Shown piece by piece: positions 13,626 through 25,885 of a stretch of DNA of 64,000 bases; within the stretch, counting starts at the first letter, position 1, and the number at the start of each line of letters is the position of its first letter. The notes under the pieces were generated by a model. That model was given only the letters and a program-made list of their open reading frames with translations, ran no database searches and was not told the origin of the DNA. Source of the stretch: Colius striatus (taxonomy: Eukaryota; Chordata; Aves; Coliiformes; Coliidae); contig NC_084773.1 in the NCBI RefSeq assembly GCF_028858725.1, positions 19,972,850-20,036,849 on the forward strand, in the 5' to 3' direction. The position numbers were made by a program, and so were the translations under genes.

Positions 13626-13680
13626 AAATTGTAACAACACTCCTCTGCTCTAATTGGAGTTGTTATAATCCAAATTAGAT
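13626..13680. repeat. Overlapping imperfect inverted repeats
   Basis: Two interleaved dyads share bases. The stretch ttgtaacaac followed by actcc pairs imperfectly with ggagttgttataa, and ctaattgga pairs with tccaaattag around the same centre. They offer alternative hairpins in about 55 bases. This may be chance in AT-rich DNA or the remains of a small palindromic element. Confidence 0.4.
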
Positions 13681-13959
13681 AATAAAAACATTATTGTAAA
13701 AGATCAGGTACTGGAGTCCACAAAAAGTATTAAAGTGCTAGATCTGAAAGCAGAGCTGCTGATTACAAGTGTGTGCTGCCAGACTAAGGCATTGGAGTAT
13801 CTGGGAAGATCATGTTTAACACTTGAATTTGAGGTATAGGAAAATCCTAGATCTGCCATAGACCCTTTCCATGAGCTGGGCCAAATCTTTGGAAGGACTG
13901 GTGGCAGTTCTCAAGTGCCTTGTTGATGTGATGAAATGTTTAGTCCTTCCTTCTGTTGC

Positions 13960-14085
13960 TGCTCCTGTTGTGTGGTTTGAGGTGGGCTCTGAGATGGTTA
14001 ATGCACTTAAGATCAGGAGAAAAGCTTTGGGGTAGGAACTGGCTTCCAGAGGTCCTTTCTGACTCAATTACTCTGCAATGGGTGT
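13960..14085 (+). mobile_element. Possible very old CR1 3' remnant
   Basis: The string 'ggaactggcttccagaggtcctttc' (split here: ggaactggcttcc / agaggtcctttc) followed by 'tgactcaattactctgcaatg' follows the layout of the CR1 3' end (GGACTxGATGACCTCCAGAGGTCCCTTCCAACC... then ATTCTGTGAT-like). Many substitutions separate them, and the upstream part is hard to align. I list it as a low-confidence relic in plus orientation. Confidence 0.3.
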
Positions 14086-15864
14086 ACAGAGACATCTGTT
14101 CACAGAAAGGAGGACCTATCTGGCAGTTGAAACTTGTGTGAGCTCCAATCAAGTGGTGATCTGGGCCATGGCCACTGAGAACATGAAAACCTGATAGATA
14201 TCCTTGGACAGAACTCATGTGTAAATGTGAACTGAGGCTGCTTGACACATAGAACTGAAGCATCCCTGGAGACATCAAAAAGCAAACTCAGAGTTTAGTC
14301 AGCTCCAGAATAAGCACCAATTTGGGGAGAGACTAGGGACTGCTATTTTGGATTAGTCGCCTAAAATAAAAGTGGAACAAAATTTAGAATGAAATAGTGT
14401 TTCTCTGCCTTCCAGACACTGCAAGAGTAAATACAAGACTAAGGAGATGCTACACTATTAAGAAACATTAGAAGCAGCTTACCCCTACTATAATGCAAAG
14501 TATCATTTCAGAGGTTTTGGTGCATTTTTTTTCTTTCCCTAGTCTTTGCCTTGTTCTATTTCCCTCAGCATCCATCTTCTAGAATATTCAAAGGCATGTG
14601 ACTGCATTTTTAAAAGAGGGCAAGATGTGCAAACAGCTGTCTGACTCTTCTTCCTCTCCAGTCACACGCATCAGACCTACTACAGATCATTATTTCTCTA
14701 TTTAATTATGTGTTTATTTGCTTGAAGTTATAAAAGTGTTAAGAATCATCCATTGTATGCTCTGCACACTCGTAGCTATGAATTGAAAACGCAGTATGCC
14801 ATACAATTAAGGCAAACAATAGGACTGAAAAGCTTCCCAGCAAATAGAGAGCCACAGTGCCTGTGCACAACAACTGAGGAACTCAACAAAATTGTGTATT
14901 GGCACGTGGGACCAGCTGCAAGCGCAGGGTGAAGGCGTGTGCTGTGAAGACATGTTTCCTTTGGGGCAGGATTGCCCAATTCTTCCAGCGGTATGGTCCA
15001 GGGAAGAGAGAGCCAGGGAGCACTGAAACACAAATGTCCTTCAAATCAAAACAATCGGCCATCAACTTGAGTGAGAATTTTGCTCACAGGCAACTTCCTT
15101 TCCCAAGACACCTCTTAACATGTTCTTATAGCACAAATAGCCCCTCATTCTTCAGTCTTAAAGGAAACAAATGATGCTTTCAGCCCCGTCCTTTTCATTC
15201 CCTCTGATTGATATCAGAAAAGCAATGGTGATGGTTATGTCTATGTAGATACAGTCTAGCAGTGCAGATGTGTTATTTAAATTACAATGCTGGGAATACA
15301 TTTGTGTCAGTAGCTTTCCATCTCCTCTCCCAAGCATTAAAGTTATGATCAGAAGGAAGTACTGTTTCATGAGCAGCACTGTATTTCCCTCTTTTCACAA
15401 GTCGGTTTGCTACATCCGAAGAGCTTACTCATGCATTCCCATCCAGTTCATTTTTATTACAGCTATGTGTTTGTTATAGATAAGCTCCAAGGATGCAGCT
15501 GAAAGCTGGGCTCTTTCCAGATTCCATGTATTTTCCCAGGTTTTAATCGTTATGTAACACTGTGTTATGACACAAGCTCCCTCTTGCTGAAATAAAATTG
15601 CCAAACTCAGTTTATCAAATTTTTCAAGGGTACAAAGTGCAGATAAGAGGAGTTGAGATAGTAATCAAAAATGTCACTGAGAATTATTTAAGTTTCTGAA
15701 AGCATAAAAGAGTGGGTTTTTTTCCTTATTTTTCTTTCCTTTTCTTTTTTTCTTACAGTGATCTGATTTCCCAGATACTTAATATTTGGAGAAATCTCTT
15801 TCTTTATGGACCATTCTTCTTTTCCACCCCTTTTAACAGAAAACCTGCTCCTTGCATTGCAATG
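14086..15864. other. Intergenic DNA, no gene seen
   Basis: AT-rich. A block at about 15,180-15,330 has fewer homopolymers than its surroundings and could be a weak conserved element, but nothing decisive is visible. A strong polypyrimidine-AG (ttttctttttttcttacag, ending near 15,759) looks like a 3' splice site, but no coding exon with a donor follows it. Confidence 0.6.
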
Positions 15865-16130
15865 ACTCTGCAGAGAATAGCCAGGGGTCACTTTTCAGCC
15901 ATCAGGAATAGGCACCTACCCTTGATGGCAGCTGCTGACTGCACTAATTGAATAGCAGAGGGGGAATCCAACGAGCTGATTGCAGAAGGCAGCCCATGTT
16001 TGACCCAGAAGCTGCTCCCTAATGAGTGACATTAGACAAGGCAAGGTCAGATTTCTTTCTCGGAGGCACACAGCCAAAGGGAGCCAGCAAAAGTCACAGT
16101 AAGGGAAATTTCTCATTGAATATTGGGTGA
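15865..16130. promoter_or_regulatory. Candidate conserved non-coding/enhancer-like block
   Basis: This block is balanced in composition and dense in regulatory cores: CAGCTG E-box at about 15,928-15,933, CTAATTGAAT at about 15,944-15,953, GAGCTGATTGCAG at about 15,974, CCCTAATGAG at about 16,017 and a nuclear-receptor-like AAGGTCA at about 16,043. It has no simple repeats and no credible open frame. The character resembles developmental enhancers. This is inference from composition and motifs; no alignment was available. Confidence 0.3.
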
Positions 16131-16164
16131 GGGAAGAAAATCCTCAAACATTCCCACTGAGGAT

Positions 16165-16348
16165 AGTCTGACACAGGAACAAGTTGCCTAGAGAGGCTGT
16201 GGAAACTATAAGTGAAGGTGATTAGAATTCAGAGCTCTTGCTCATGGCTAGACTAGAGACACTTCTGATATTGGTCTTTCTCTGAGTGCTGGGGTTGGAC
16301 TTGATGACCTCCAGAAGTCCCTTTCCACCTAAATTGCCCTTCAGTTTT
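16165..16348 (+). mobile_element. CR1 LINE 3' fragment, diverged, plus orientation
   Basis: It begins with ggaacaagttgcctagagag followed by gctgtgga, matching the CR1 'ACTGGAACAGGTTGCCCAGAGAGGCTGTGG' region. It ends with gggttggacttgatgacctc followed by cagaagtccctttccacc, the CR1 3' end. The middle has drifted and shortened. The terminal ATTCTATGAT tail is no longer clear. Divergence is visibly higher than in the copies at 9.0 and 36.9 kb, so it is an older insertion. Confidence 0.85.
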
Positions 16349-16555
16349 AATGCATTGCTACTTTCTCTCCATGTGAGGTAAATATTTACCACCCAGAGAA
16401 GACAGTATCCATAACTTCAACCATTTTTTTCCCCCTGCATTTTTTTCTATCTACACAGTCGTTACTCCAGTTTCATCCCATCTTGGTGTCATGGGAGACA
16501 GTTGTAATAATGTTCAGAAAGAAGCATCATGCTTTTAGATGCTTAATACTCTAGG
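16349..16555. other. Intergenic DNA, nothing seen
   Basis: Short AT-rich spacer between the CR1 relic and a homopolymer pair; it holds a T/C-rich run at about 16,424-16,447 and nothing recognisable as a gene. Confidence 0.6.
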
Positions 16556-16590
16556 AAAAAAAAAAGGGGGGGAGGGGGTAGGAGGCTGGG
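16556..16590 (+). repeat. A10 followed by G-rich tract (G-quadruplex potential)
   Basis: Ten A residues (16,556-16,565) pass directly into seven G (16,566-16,572), one A and five G (16,574-16,578), then GG, GG and GGG. The G-runs on the + strand could form an intramolecular G-quadruplex using the G7 run twice, the G5 run and the last GGG. An abrupt A-to-G junction like this also tends to be length-unstable and error-prone in sequencing. Confidence 0.7.
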
Positions 16591-19500
16591 AAAGCTAGGG
16601 ATTTCACTTAAAAATCTTAGACTTACCAAATCTTACCTATGTGCAATGAAGAATTCATCAAACACTAACATTCATCACCCTTTTTAAAGTAATTAATAAA
16701 ATGAGGTTGTCATGGTATTTAAGGAAGTATAAGGGATTATGGGATTTTATGAATAGGTTATTGATAATAACTCCATGACCAGTTCTTCATTTTTTCCATC
16801 ATGCTCATTAGCTAGATTTATCCCTATTATATTGCTTTAGGGGATGGTGTGACTGATGGGGCACAAGGTGATGTTGAAAGAAATACTCGAGTGTTAAAGA
16901 CTGAAGGAAAGATGATTTCTGATGACGTTCTCCAAGGCTGACAGATCTCATGGATCAAGTGTTACATGAAATATCCCACATGGAAACATCCAACAGGCTT
17001 AAGCAGACAAAAGATGTTTGCAGGGCTCTCTCAGTATACCTCATTGTGCACCTCCATGAGCTACAAGCTCTTGCCCCAGCATAGCAGCAGGGACAAGACC
17101 TGACTTGCACCAATGTATATGGGTACAGGAAAGCAAGGTGATGGTTGTGAGAGTAAGAGCAGCAATAGCTTTACTGTATTGTTTCTCCAGGTGTCCCTTT
17201 GGCTTGGACATAATGGCCAAGATTCACAATAACTTGGTGGTTAAGGATCCAAGACAGACATTTACTCTGTCATAAGATGTGCACCTGGCATCTGCAGATG
17301 GGCACAACATCCTGTGACTCTTATTTTCACCTTAGCTTCCTAGGAGATTTCAGACAGTACCTGGGTGATCCAACAAATCTAGCTGCTGGCTTTCTGCACT
17401 TGAATGCATTTCACTGAGTTTACACTCAGCAAAAATTACTGTGTTAGAGGAGAATGATAGAAATGAAGTGAACTTCGAGGCCTGAATAGTTGATATTCTA
17501 GTGTTCATTAAAATGCAGTAATTATCTGATTGTATCTATCTCTGGCACATTAGATTGTTTCAATCTTTAGATTCTACCTACATTTTTATAGCAATTAATT
17601 AAAATAAAAGGAGCTACTCTTTATATGCTTCCTTTATTCTTAATCCTTTTTCCCTCCTCACCTGAGTGCTTCTCTTTCAAGCTAAGGGGCTATCATTTGT
17701 AGTGAATTGGATACCTCCCAAATGGCATTATCTCTTGAGAAATGAGACTTTTTGCTAGGAAAAAAAAGAGGAAAATGTTTCATGTCTCACTTTCATCTTC
17801 AGAATGGTGACCTTAATAAGTGAGCTTCTGAAGAGAAACACCTGCATCCTGGAATTAAGCATTCAAGGCATTGCTGTGATAGTCCAGTTCACCTGCAGTA
17901 GAAAGTGGAAAGGAAACAGCCTCTTGTAAACAATATTTGATACCACTGCTGTAGGGTTGAGGATGAGAGTTGGATTTCTTTTTGTCCCTGTGCAGCATTA
18001 TGAATTCGTTCTATAAATTGTTGTCTCAGGAGTATAAATCTCCAAGTAAAAGCTCATACACTAATCAGATTTTCCCAGGGATATCACTGCAAACTGGACT
18101 GGGCATTGTGCAAAACCAATATGAAACATTTCAGCCAGAATATTTATAATATTGATGTGTACATATAGCTGAGATTTTTGGTCTGACTTTTTCATGGGTA
18201 AAATGGTTATAATAACGCTTCTGTGTAAACTGTAAAGAGCATTTATGTCTGTCATTGAGGAGTGGCATGCAACTGTAAGGTATTATTAATAATGTTATAG
18301 AGATCTCTGCAGCCACCAAAGGGGTGGAAATGTACTGGCAAGTTATGTCTGGAGTCCTACCCAGCGCAACCTTTCAGATAAGTGCAAGTCATCCAAAGCA
18401 AACCACTCATTTTCTCATGTTAAACCTCAAGGGAAAAAAAAAAACAGATAAAGAAATTGTCAGATCAGTGGAAGGCAGGTATATCAAAGGCTGCATGCAA
18501 CTGGATGTGCAGCACTTACCTATCATTTGTTCATTTGTCACAACCTGCTGGACAACTATAAACCTTTAGTTCACAACATCATTGTTGCAAACGTTTTAAT
18601 AGGACAGCATAGGTAGGATATTCTTCTTGGTCTTGGTAATTTTGCATTTTTACAAGGTATTTACATGTTTGATGCTCTTACTAGCACAAAACCAATGGCT
18701 AAGGGAAAAACCTCCAAGATCCATACATACTCTGTGCTCTAATACTTACCTGAGATTCAGTGAATTGGTTTCCCTTTCAAAAATTACTGTAGATCCCTTT
18801 TTGAATATAGATGAAATGACACCTGATGAATGTAGTATCCATGTGGTTGAACAAGCTTTGCTAGCTTTAGTGAAAGCAAATTGCCTTGCTCTCTATGCAT
18901 ACAGTTCCTGGGTTGATCTGCAATGTTGGTATTTTGATAGCAGTCCATTCCTAATTAATTTACTGTTTGTTTCTGACTGAGGCAGCATAGAAATGTTACT
19001 GTTTACACTAGTATTTAGAACTTGGATTGCAGAAATAACAACAGGTCTGTTTGCCAGATGATGGAAACCAACTTAAGCAAGTTGTCCCACATCTGAGGGT
19101 TTTCTTCTCTTTTTTTTTTACCTCAAAGTGTGTACTTGCTTTGTAGTCATCCGAGTGGAAAAGCATGAAATGATCATTTTATGTGACTAGTTTCAGGAGT
19201 CATCCATCAGAAAGATGGAAACAAAGTCTAGGTGGATTATAATATACTTTCCCTGGCATGCACTTTAATACCATCAGAGTTGTATTTAAGTTAGCTCATA
19301 ACACTTAGAAGGCAGTGAGATGAAATCTCATGTAAGCATTATTAATTCCCCTGGAGTTTACTCTATTTGCCAATATTGAAATTTTCTCCATCTACTTTTC
19401 AGTCTAGAGATTAAACATGTGAATGCCTGACTACATGGAATTGAAAAGGTGAAGAAAAAAGATAATAGGATAATATCCATCAGGAGAGAGACACAGGGTT

Positions 19501-21601
19501 GTGATGGGAGCATCAGGTAGCTTATTCCTTCTTTGTTTGCACATGTCAATACATTCCCTTTCTAACAGCGCAACAAAGAAAAGTATCTGTAACCTTAAAT
19601 TGCTTTTGCAGTCTTTACAGAGCATCTCTCTAACAGCAAAATAAATGGAATGTGCTGGGCAGCCAAAAGGAAAAGACCATCTCAACCTATTTTTTTCTGC
19701 TCAAGACAAATTCCACTAATCCAAACTCAACCCTCTGTGTCATTGTTTCTATTGTCTGGCAGAAACTTTAGAGCTGCATTAAGAGTGAATACTAGTGAAA
19801 TGAAAGCAGATTGGATATTTGGGAAGAAATAAGGCAGGTTTCTAATACTTTTCTGCAGGAGGTGTTTGGATCTTGCCACTGTTGGCCACATTGTAAAGTC
19901 ATTGTTATTAAAATCAGCATTTTCAATCTTTTAACATTTGTAGACCCTCAAGAATTTTCCCAATAAGGTTTAAAGCACTTCAAGGTTTTAACCTACTGCA
20001 AAAAGCATTTGCACTTTGGAGTTGCCTCTCACAAGAGCCACATGTCAAACCACCTGTGGACTTCATATGTGACACCTATCACAAGAAGTCCAACTAATCA
20101 CTGCTATAACACCTCAACATTCTGCAAAGACCATGTTTTCTGTGACCTCACATACACTCTCATAAAAAAAGTTCAGCCAGGAGACAGTAGCAAAGATGGT
20201 ACTTCAAGATCAAAAGGGAAGTGACCTTATTGCTTCTAGTTCTTTACCTAAGGAGGAAACCAGAGCTAATGGTATTTAGAGGTGTGGATGAAAGTTAGTG
20301 ACAGTCAGCTGACAGATCAGGAAAGTGAAATTTGCTTTACAGAAACCAAGATTTTGTTGAAAACTAATGTATGATGTTAAGAACTAGTCCATGTAACTAA
20401 AAGTAGTTCACTGAAACAGTCCAGACAGAGCTCAATGAAATAAAGATGAGCTGAGCTGCAGCTACCCGTTTTTGCTAGAGGCTTCTGAGCTTCAGAAATA
20501 GGACCTCATCTAGTGAACAATCAACTTTCTTCTGCATGAATTTTAGATTAAATTTAATCAGTTAATAGAGTTTCTTTCTTCCTTTTTATTTTTTCTGCTG
20601 AGGAGCAACTGAGTGGAATTCTATGTGGAGTCCCCAAACTATCTTTTTTAATCCTGTAGAAATAGAGAAAATAAGTCGATACAGGCTTCTTTTAATTGTC
20701 AACTGGCACTTTTAAAAGCACAAAACTGACTGAAAGTGAGGTATTTAATCTCTTCCAAGAGAAATATATAATTTCTTAGCCTAAGGCTCAATATTCTTAG
20801 ACTGGTCAGTTCTGAGAGCAGCCAGAGGAGAAGGTTCCATGGTTACAATAATTGCTTTTTGCTGCAGTTGGTAACCGAAGCTGGTAGCTAAGTATCTTTA
20901 ACTTTTAATTTAAAGTGCAGATGAAACTATTCCTGCAACCATAGGCACACCTCATATTCATCCTCTAATCTGAACAATACATTTTAGAGCTGTCTCCTGG
21001 TTTTACAACTGTTTCTTTGAATTCCATTATGAGAAGGATTGAAAGTGCTGTCTGCTCAGGGATAATGGCTCCTGGGGATGGAGGACCCTGCCTGCTGCCG
21101 AGCCACTGCTGGAAGGGATGAGGGACACTTTTAATTGCTTCTCTCTCGTCCTTCATATGTGAGATGCCCCATGCTAACCTTTCTGATTCCCTCCCAGAGC
21201 CTTCTTTTTCTGTGACTTTCCAACTCTTCTCCAACACACCATGAGGAACAGCCATCCCTGTGGCTTTCCTGATCTCCTCCTCAGCCTATGTCTATCAAAT
21301 CTGTAGTCTCAACAAGACCAAACCACAGTTTCCACATAGAAAACTGTTGCAAGGTTAGACTGGAAACAGTTGGTGGAACTCAGACATTAAATCAGAGCTG
21401 GGTCAAATGCTTTTGCTCTGACTGGACTTTTGGAGCTTCTCTCCTGCATCAACGCAATTTAACATCAGTCTAGAGAATCAGGTGTCTGATGTGACTGTGC
21501 CAACATTACAACATGATCACTTCCCAATACAGTTGTGACTATCATTTCTATCTGCAAAACTGAAATACTTCTAGGTTTAGAGTTGCACGAGATTTTTGTT
21601 T
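16591..21601. other. Intergenic DNA, no gene seen
   Basis: Five kilobases of AT-rich sequence with frequent stops in every frame. Open stretches reach about 117 codons at 18,627-18,980 (+), with no family resemblance and no Kozak or splice context. No further transposon end is recognised. Slightly GC-richer DNA at 21,050-21,200 is unremarkable. Confidence 0.65.
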
Positions 21602-21700
21602 TTCCTATGTGACCTGATCTAGGTGACCCTGCTTCTGCAGGGGGATTGGACTGGATGATCTCTAAAGGTCCCTTCCAACCCCCACCAGTCTGTGATTCAG
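21602..21700 (+). mobile_element. CR1 LINE 3' end, about 100 bases, plus orientation
   Basis: It starts at ttcctatgtgacctgatcta and runs through gtgaccctgcttctgcaggg, ggattggactggatgatctc and taaaggtcccttccaaccc to a degenerate tail 'ctgtgattca'. All of this is canonical CR1 3' sequence. Only the last 100 bases were copied, an extreme 5' truncation. It is close in sequence to the copies at 9.0 and 36.9 kb, so it probably belongs to the same subfamily. Confidence 0.93.
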
Positions 21701-24700
21701 CTATTCTGGTCTAGCTGTACACCTGCTGGCATGGCTATTTCTTGGCATGACATTGCACCAAAATGCCACAGAAGTTCAGGGACAAAAAAAAAAAACAGTG
21801 AAATTTCAACCTACTCTTACTTCAAAGATATGTGAAGCTTCTTTGACTGGATAATTCTGATTTAGATCTGGGATGAATTTGGCTCTTCCTGTGAGTACTA
21901 TGTAAAAAGCTGTTTTACACTGGGTTGTCAATTTTGGAGGGAAACAAAGAGGCTAGGTCTGTGACAACTGTGAAGAGCTACATGCAGAAAGACAGATGCT
22001 TTCAATCTAGTTGCCCTGAATTTTTCATATTCTTCTTGCACTGCTTCAGGTGCATCTGTGGAAGGCATTTTTCCCACTGGAGTTTTGTTGCCAATGTGAT
22101 AAGAACGTGTGGACTGATCATATACCATTTTCTCATCATTTATTCATAACCACTTAATTAAGTTATTATGAAGTCTTCTTCTTTTTTTTTCTTATTGGCA
22201 GTGAGGATGTAATTAATTTTCTTAGCCTTTTCTTCATGACCAGGGTCTTTGACATAGTGTGTCTGTGCTAAAACAGCTTTGGTGGTTTGGTTTTTTTTCT
22301 TTTCAAAAGATACTATTTTATCTACAAGATATTCTGTGATAACCAATTCAGAACTTACCCTAGGTAAAGCTGCACCAGTGGCAAGGCTTCTCTCTCTGTT
22401 TTTTACATTTTATTTATTTATATTCAATACCTCTGGCAGTATACCCAAACAATCTGCTCTGTTCCTTTGATGCTTCTCTACTATGTGTTGCAAGGCAAAG
22501 AAAATGTCAAATCTTTTGTTTTCGCTGTCTGTTCTTATGTATCTCTTACCTTTCTAAACCTCCCTCTGCAACTTTTGTTCCCAAGAACTTTTTGCTTTCA
22601 TTATTGTCACTTATGGGTCCAGTAGTCCAAAAGTACAGAGTGAAGCCCCTGACAGAAGGTTGGCAACTCCGTTGACAACAAAAGCTTGTCTTGGGAACAA
22701 CAGAAACCACACATGGGCTGTACACAGCCGTGTCAGTTTTGCTTCTCTGGACTCACCACCCACATAGCAAAACATCATCCAGCTGCTAAAGATGATCAAA
22801 AAGAAACACCAGAGTTCTTAAGAAACAATAAGATAGTTGACATGTCACTACATATTTCAATGCTTCATTTATTCTGAATGGGACTTCAGTTGTTGTCAGG
22901 GAAGACTTTTAGGTTTTGGGGCTAATATTCAAGGGTTTTCTCCTTTCCTTTATATTTATCTATTTATTCCCTCTGGATTTTCCAGATCTCCTCCATTCAC
23001 TTTTCTTCTGTTATATCATTCCCTCCTAAACAAATGTGACTTCTGTTTTAATAACCTGCCCTACCTGGGGTCAGACTGTCGTTCATCAGCTTACACTCTG
23101 TTTGGCAAAACCACCACACTTCTTAAAATGTTTGTTTAATACCACAGTGAGAGAAGGTTCATAATCCTCAGACCTCAGTTGTGAAATATTAATAATAGAA
23201 ATCACTTTGTGAAAGGTGAAAGCTTTTTTTTGAACTCAACAAGGTCTCAGAAGAATGTTAGAAATCATAAATTTGGACACTCCAAAACTGATAAAAATCA
23301 GTAACCATGGGAAATCCTTTGTCTCACCTCTAAAAAAATATAGTACTAACAAATGTCCTGAAAGTAAAGTGCTTCAACTTTAAAAGTGCACAGGATATAA
23401 AGCCGTTTCCTATGTCCTCATTTGGAAATTCTACCTTGGTCAGAAAGCTACCATAAACCACCCCTGACTGACTATCAAAATACCATGTACCTCTTTCATT
23501 TCATTTCACATAATGCCAGTCAGTGTGTGTATATAGTTTATTTTTCCCTATAATCTCTTTTTCTCCTCGAGTCGATGTAATAAATAGATTTTTACCTCTG
23601 AACATCTTATGGATGTTAAACCCCTAAAAGTGATGGGACCATAACTAACACTTTACTTAAAAAGTGTGTTTCTGCTTAAAAATAGTCTCAATAAATCCTT
23701 TTCATTTAGAAGACACAAATAGTTAATGAAAAATATACTTAATATAGCTATTTACCCCTGTAAAAGAGAGGGAATCAGATGTTGATTAGGCAGCAAAGTA
23801 TTAGATTTTCTTTAGTGCAAATGTTTTTGCACTGGGTTTCTACAAAATGTATTTGTTGGTAACATATTTTTCCTGAACAGTTTTACAGTGTACAAGAAGG
23901 CAGTTTAGAATTGCACGTGGGAATGCTGATGTTCTCTGTGCAATGGAGTTATCCCTGCACTTGAATAAGCTGCTTTTTGTTCATATATTCATTCTGGATA
24001 CATGGTGTTTACCCAAGGGCTGGACTGCTTTTGGTCTGGAGTGTCATTGACATGCACTCATGGGAGTGCCATCAGCATGATCCTGGTGTAGGTGTGAGCT
24101 AATTGACATGTTCACTGCATCTGGAAAAGATTTCAGGGTTCTCCACTGCTCTCAACCAAAAGTCTCTACATAAGTCAAAATTTTCACCCCACATTTGCCT
24201 GGTCTGCTGGACTCCCACAGCACAAGGCAAATGTGGCATCCAAATGCCCTTCTCGCATGCTGCCATCTGGCACCATCCTTCTGGCTCATCTGGGTGGTGG
24301 TGGACCGTCATCTAGGGAGATTACACCCCAGAAGGCAGTTGTGATTTCAGCAAAGAAGGAAAAAATGGAAAGGTTGCCTTATAATTCACTTAGTGGTTTG
24401 CAGAGCAATTGTCTTAATGGTTCTCTCATTAAAAGTTCTTGCTGTGAAATGCTGTTTCCCTTCTCTTTTGCAATTCTCTGCATTAATAATTAGTAGCTCC
24501 GTTTGGAAGTTATTTATAGAAAGTATTGCTCTTGTGTCACTTCATGCTAGTCAAGTCAGAAAGAAAGCACTGTGCAGATGCAAAGCACAGAGCAGATCTA
24601 TTTAACATTCTGCTAAGAACTACAAGATAGCCTTTACAGGCAAGGAAAACCTAGAAAACCTCCTCTTCTCCTCCTAAAACTTCCAGACTGCATGTGAACG

Positions 24701-25222
24701 TGGGAAACTAAATCTCCTCCTAAGGCTTGCAATGGGCTTGCCTGGTGTGGGGGAAAAGCTCTCCATCTTCTCCCCATTCTGTAAACCTGCAGAAGGTTTC
24801 ATTTTCCAGTATTGTCAATCTGGCCTCTTTAAGACCATATATGCATCTTCAAGTTACAAACATGGTATTTAGTTCACTGTTCGTGCCAGTAAAAGCACAC
24901 AGAAAGCAAAACATGGTTGAGTTAACACCCTGGGAAGCGAAGGAAGGAGTGGCGGCGTGTGTTTTCTGGCAGCAGCCTGGACTGGGGCTGCCAGACAATG
25001 GTGATGGGAAAGTTTAATTTTAAATAGTGGGAACAAAACACTGAATCACTTGGGGAAATGAGGACTGCAGGAGAAAGGGGAACTGTAGAAGAAATCAGGC
25101 CTGCAGAAACAACTGCAGGGCTAGCAGTGAGAGGAAGAGGAGGATGTGCACACGTGCCCATGTGTGTCATTGCCAAGCAACCCCAAAAGGCCTCCAACAT
25201 TAGCAGAATGAGATTATTTTTT
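21701..25222. other. Intergenic DNA, no gene seen
   Basis: AT-rich with an A13 run at about 21,784-21,796. It contains a perfect 12-base palindrome acttaattaagt at 22,152-22,163. A moderately GC-richer section at 24,930-25,160 includes a CACGTG E-box at about 25,151-25,156. No coding exon or RNA gene is seen. Confidence 0.62.
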
Positions 25223-25234
25223 TATATATATATA
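25223..25234. repeat. (TA)6 microsatellite
   Basis: Six exact TA units directly after a T-rich run; a shorter TA run recurs at about 25,541-25,550. Simple dinucleotide repeat. Confidence 0.9.
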
Positions 25235-25396
25235 CAATTTATCAAAAAGATAGCTGCAATGAAATCTGCTGCTTGTGTAGGGAAGGTGTTGCAAAGAGCA
25301 GGGCAGTGTGATCTCAGGAATCGCTGCAGGTGGAAGCAGCAATCCTCAAGCGGGGCTGATGAGGCCAGTGGCAGGGCAGGGATGCAGCTCCCACAC
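25235..25396. other. Short intergenic spacer
   Basis: Nothing recognisable; moderately GC-rich with CAG-like and GCAG words, no credible exon. Confidence 0.55.
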
Positions 25397-25421
25397 CTGT
25401 GAAGATGCTGCATCTTCACAG
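25397..25421. repeat. Perfect inverted repeat, 11-base arms, 3-base loop
   Basis: Arm ctgtgaagatg (25,397-25,407), spacer ctg, arm catcttcacag (25,411-25,421). Every base of the arms pairs. It would form a tight hairpin in single-stranded DNA or RNA. No T-run follows and the context is vertebrate, so it is not a bacterial-type terminator. It is too short for a microRNA precursor. Confidence 0.85.
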
Positions 25422-25799
25422 CATCCTCAGCACTGTGTCTGGGGTGAAAGCAGGCATCTTAACAACCTTTCAAAAGGCTATCATCTGTCCCTTGGAAAAC
25501 AAGGCATTAATCCGAGTTCCTGTCTTCCAGAGAGAGCATGATATATATACAGCATTAGATCAGGCTTGTAAACACAAATATAACAAAAAGGCCCACTGAA
25601 GCTTATACAATATCATGTCTTTGCTACCTCTCCCATCCCTCTGCAAGCCTGTCCTCCTTATTCTTTTCTTCTTTCCTCTTCCCTCAAGAAACAAATGCTT
25701 GTAATTCAGTCCTACAGGAGGCAAGGATGCTTCCAGGGCAGCAACCTCTGTGTCTCCTCACAGACACAGTCACACAGAACTAAAAGAAAAAAGCATTTG
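25422..25799. other. Intergenic DNA, nothing seen
   Basis: C/T-rich around 25,620-25,690; no gene, repeat end or RNA gene recognised. Confidence 0.6.
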
Positions 25800-25885
25800 A
25801 TAATAAGTAATTATCATTATAATTAACACATATTTAGTGCTTTACATTTTCAGAGCACTGTACAAATATTAGCTAATGAATATTT
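25800..25885 (+). mobile_element. Probable ancient MIR/L2-type remnant
   Basis: The phrase tagtgctttacattttcaga followed by gcactgtacaaatattagct and aatgaat closely follows the 'GCGCTTTACA...AGCACTTTACAAATATTAACTAATTAA' block shared by old amniote MIR/L2-type 3' ends. The adjacent AT-rich 'attatcattataattaacac' fits a decayed flank. Family assignment is from memory of the consensus; a RepeatMasker run would settle it. Confidence 0.45.

Noticed and set aside
15720..15951. Strong polypyrimidine-AG followed by an open frame
   Set aside because: The open frame has no matching donor at exon length and no recognisable protein; T-rich tracts followed by AG are common in this AT-rich DNA.
18627..18980. 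117-codon + strand frame
   Set aside because: No family resemblance and no supporting signals; expected number of such frames in 64 kb is not small.
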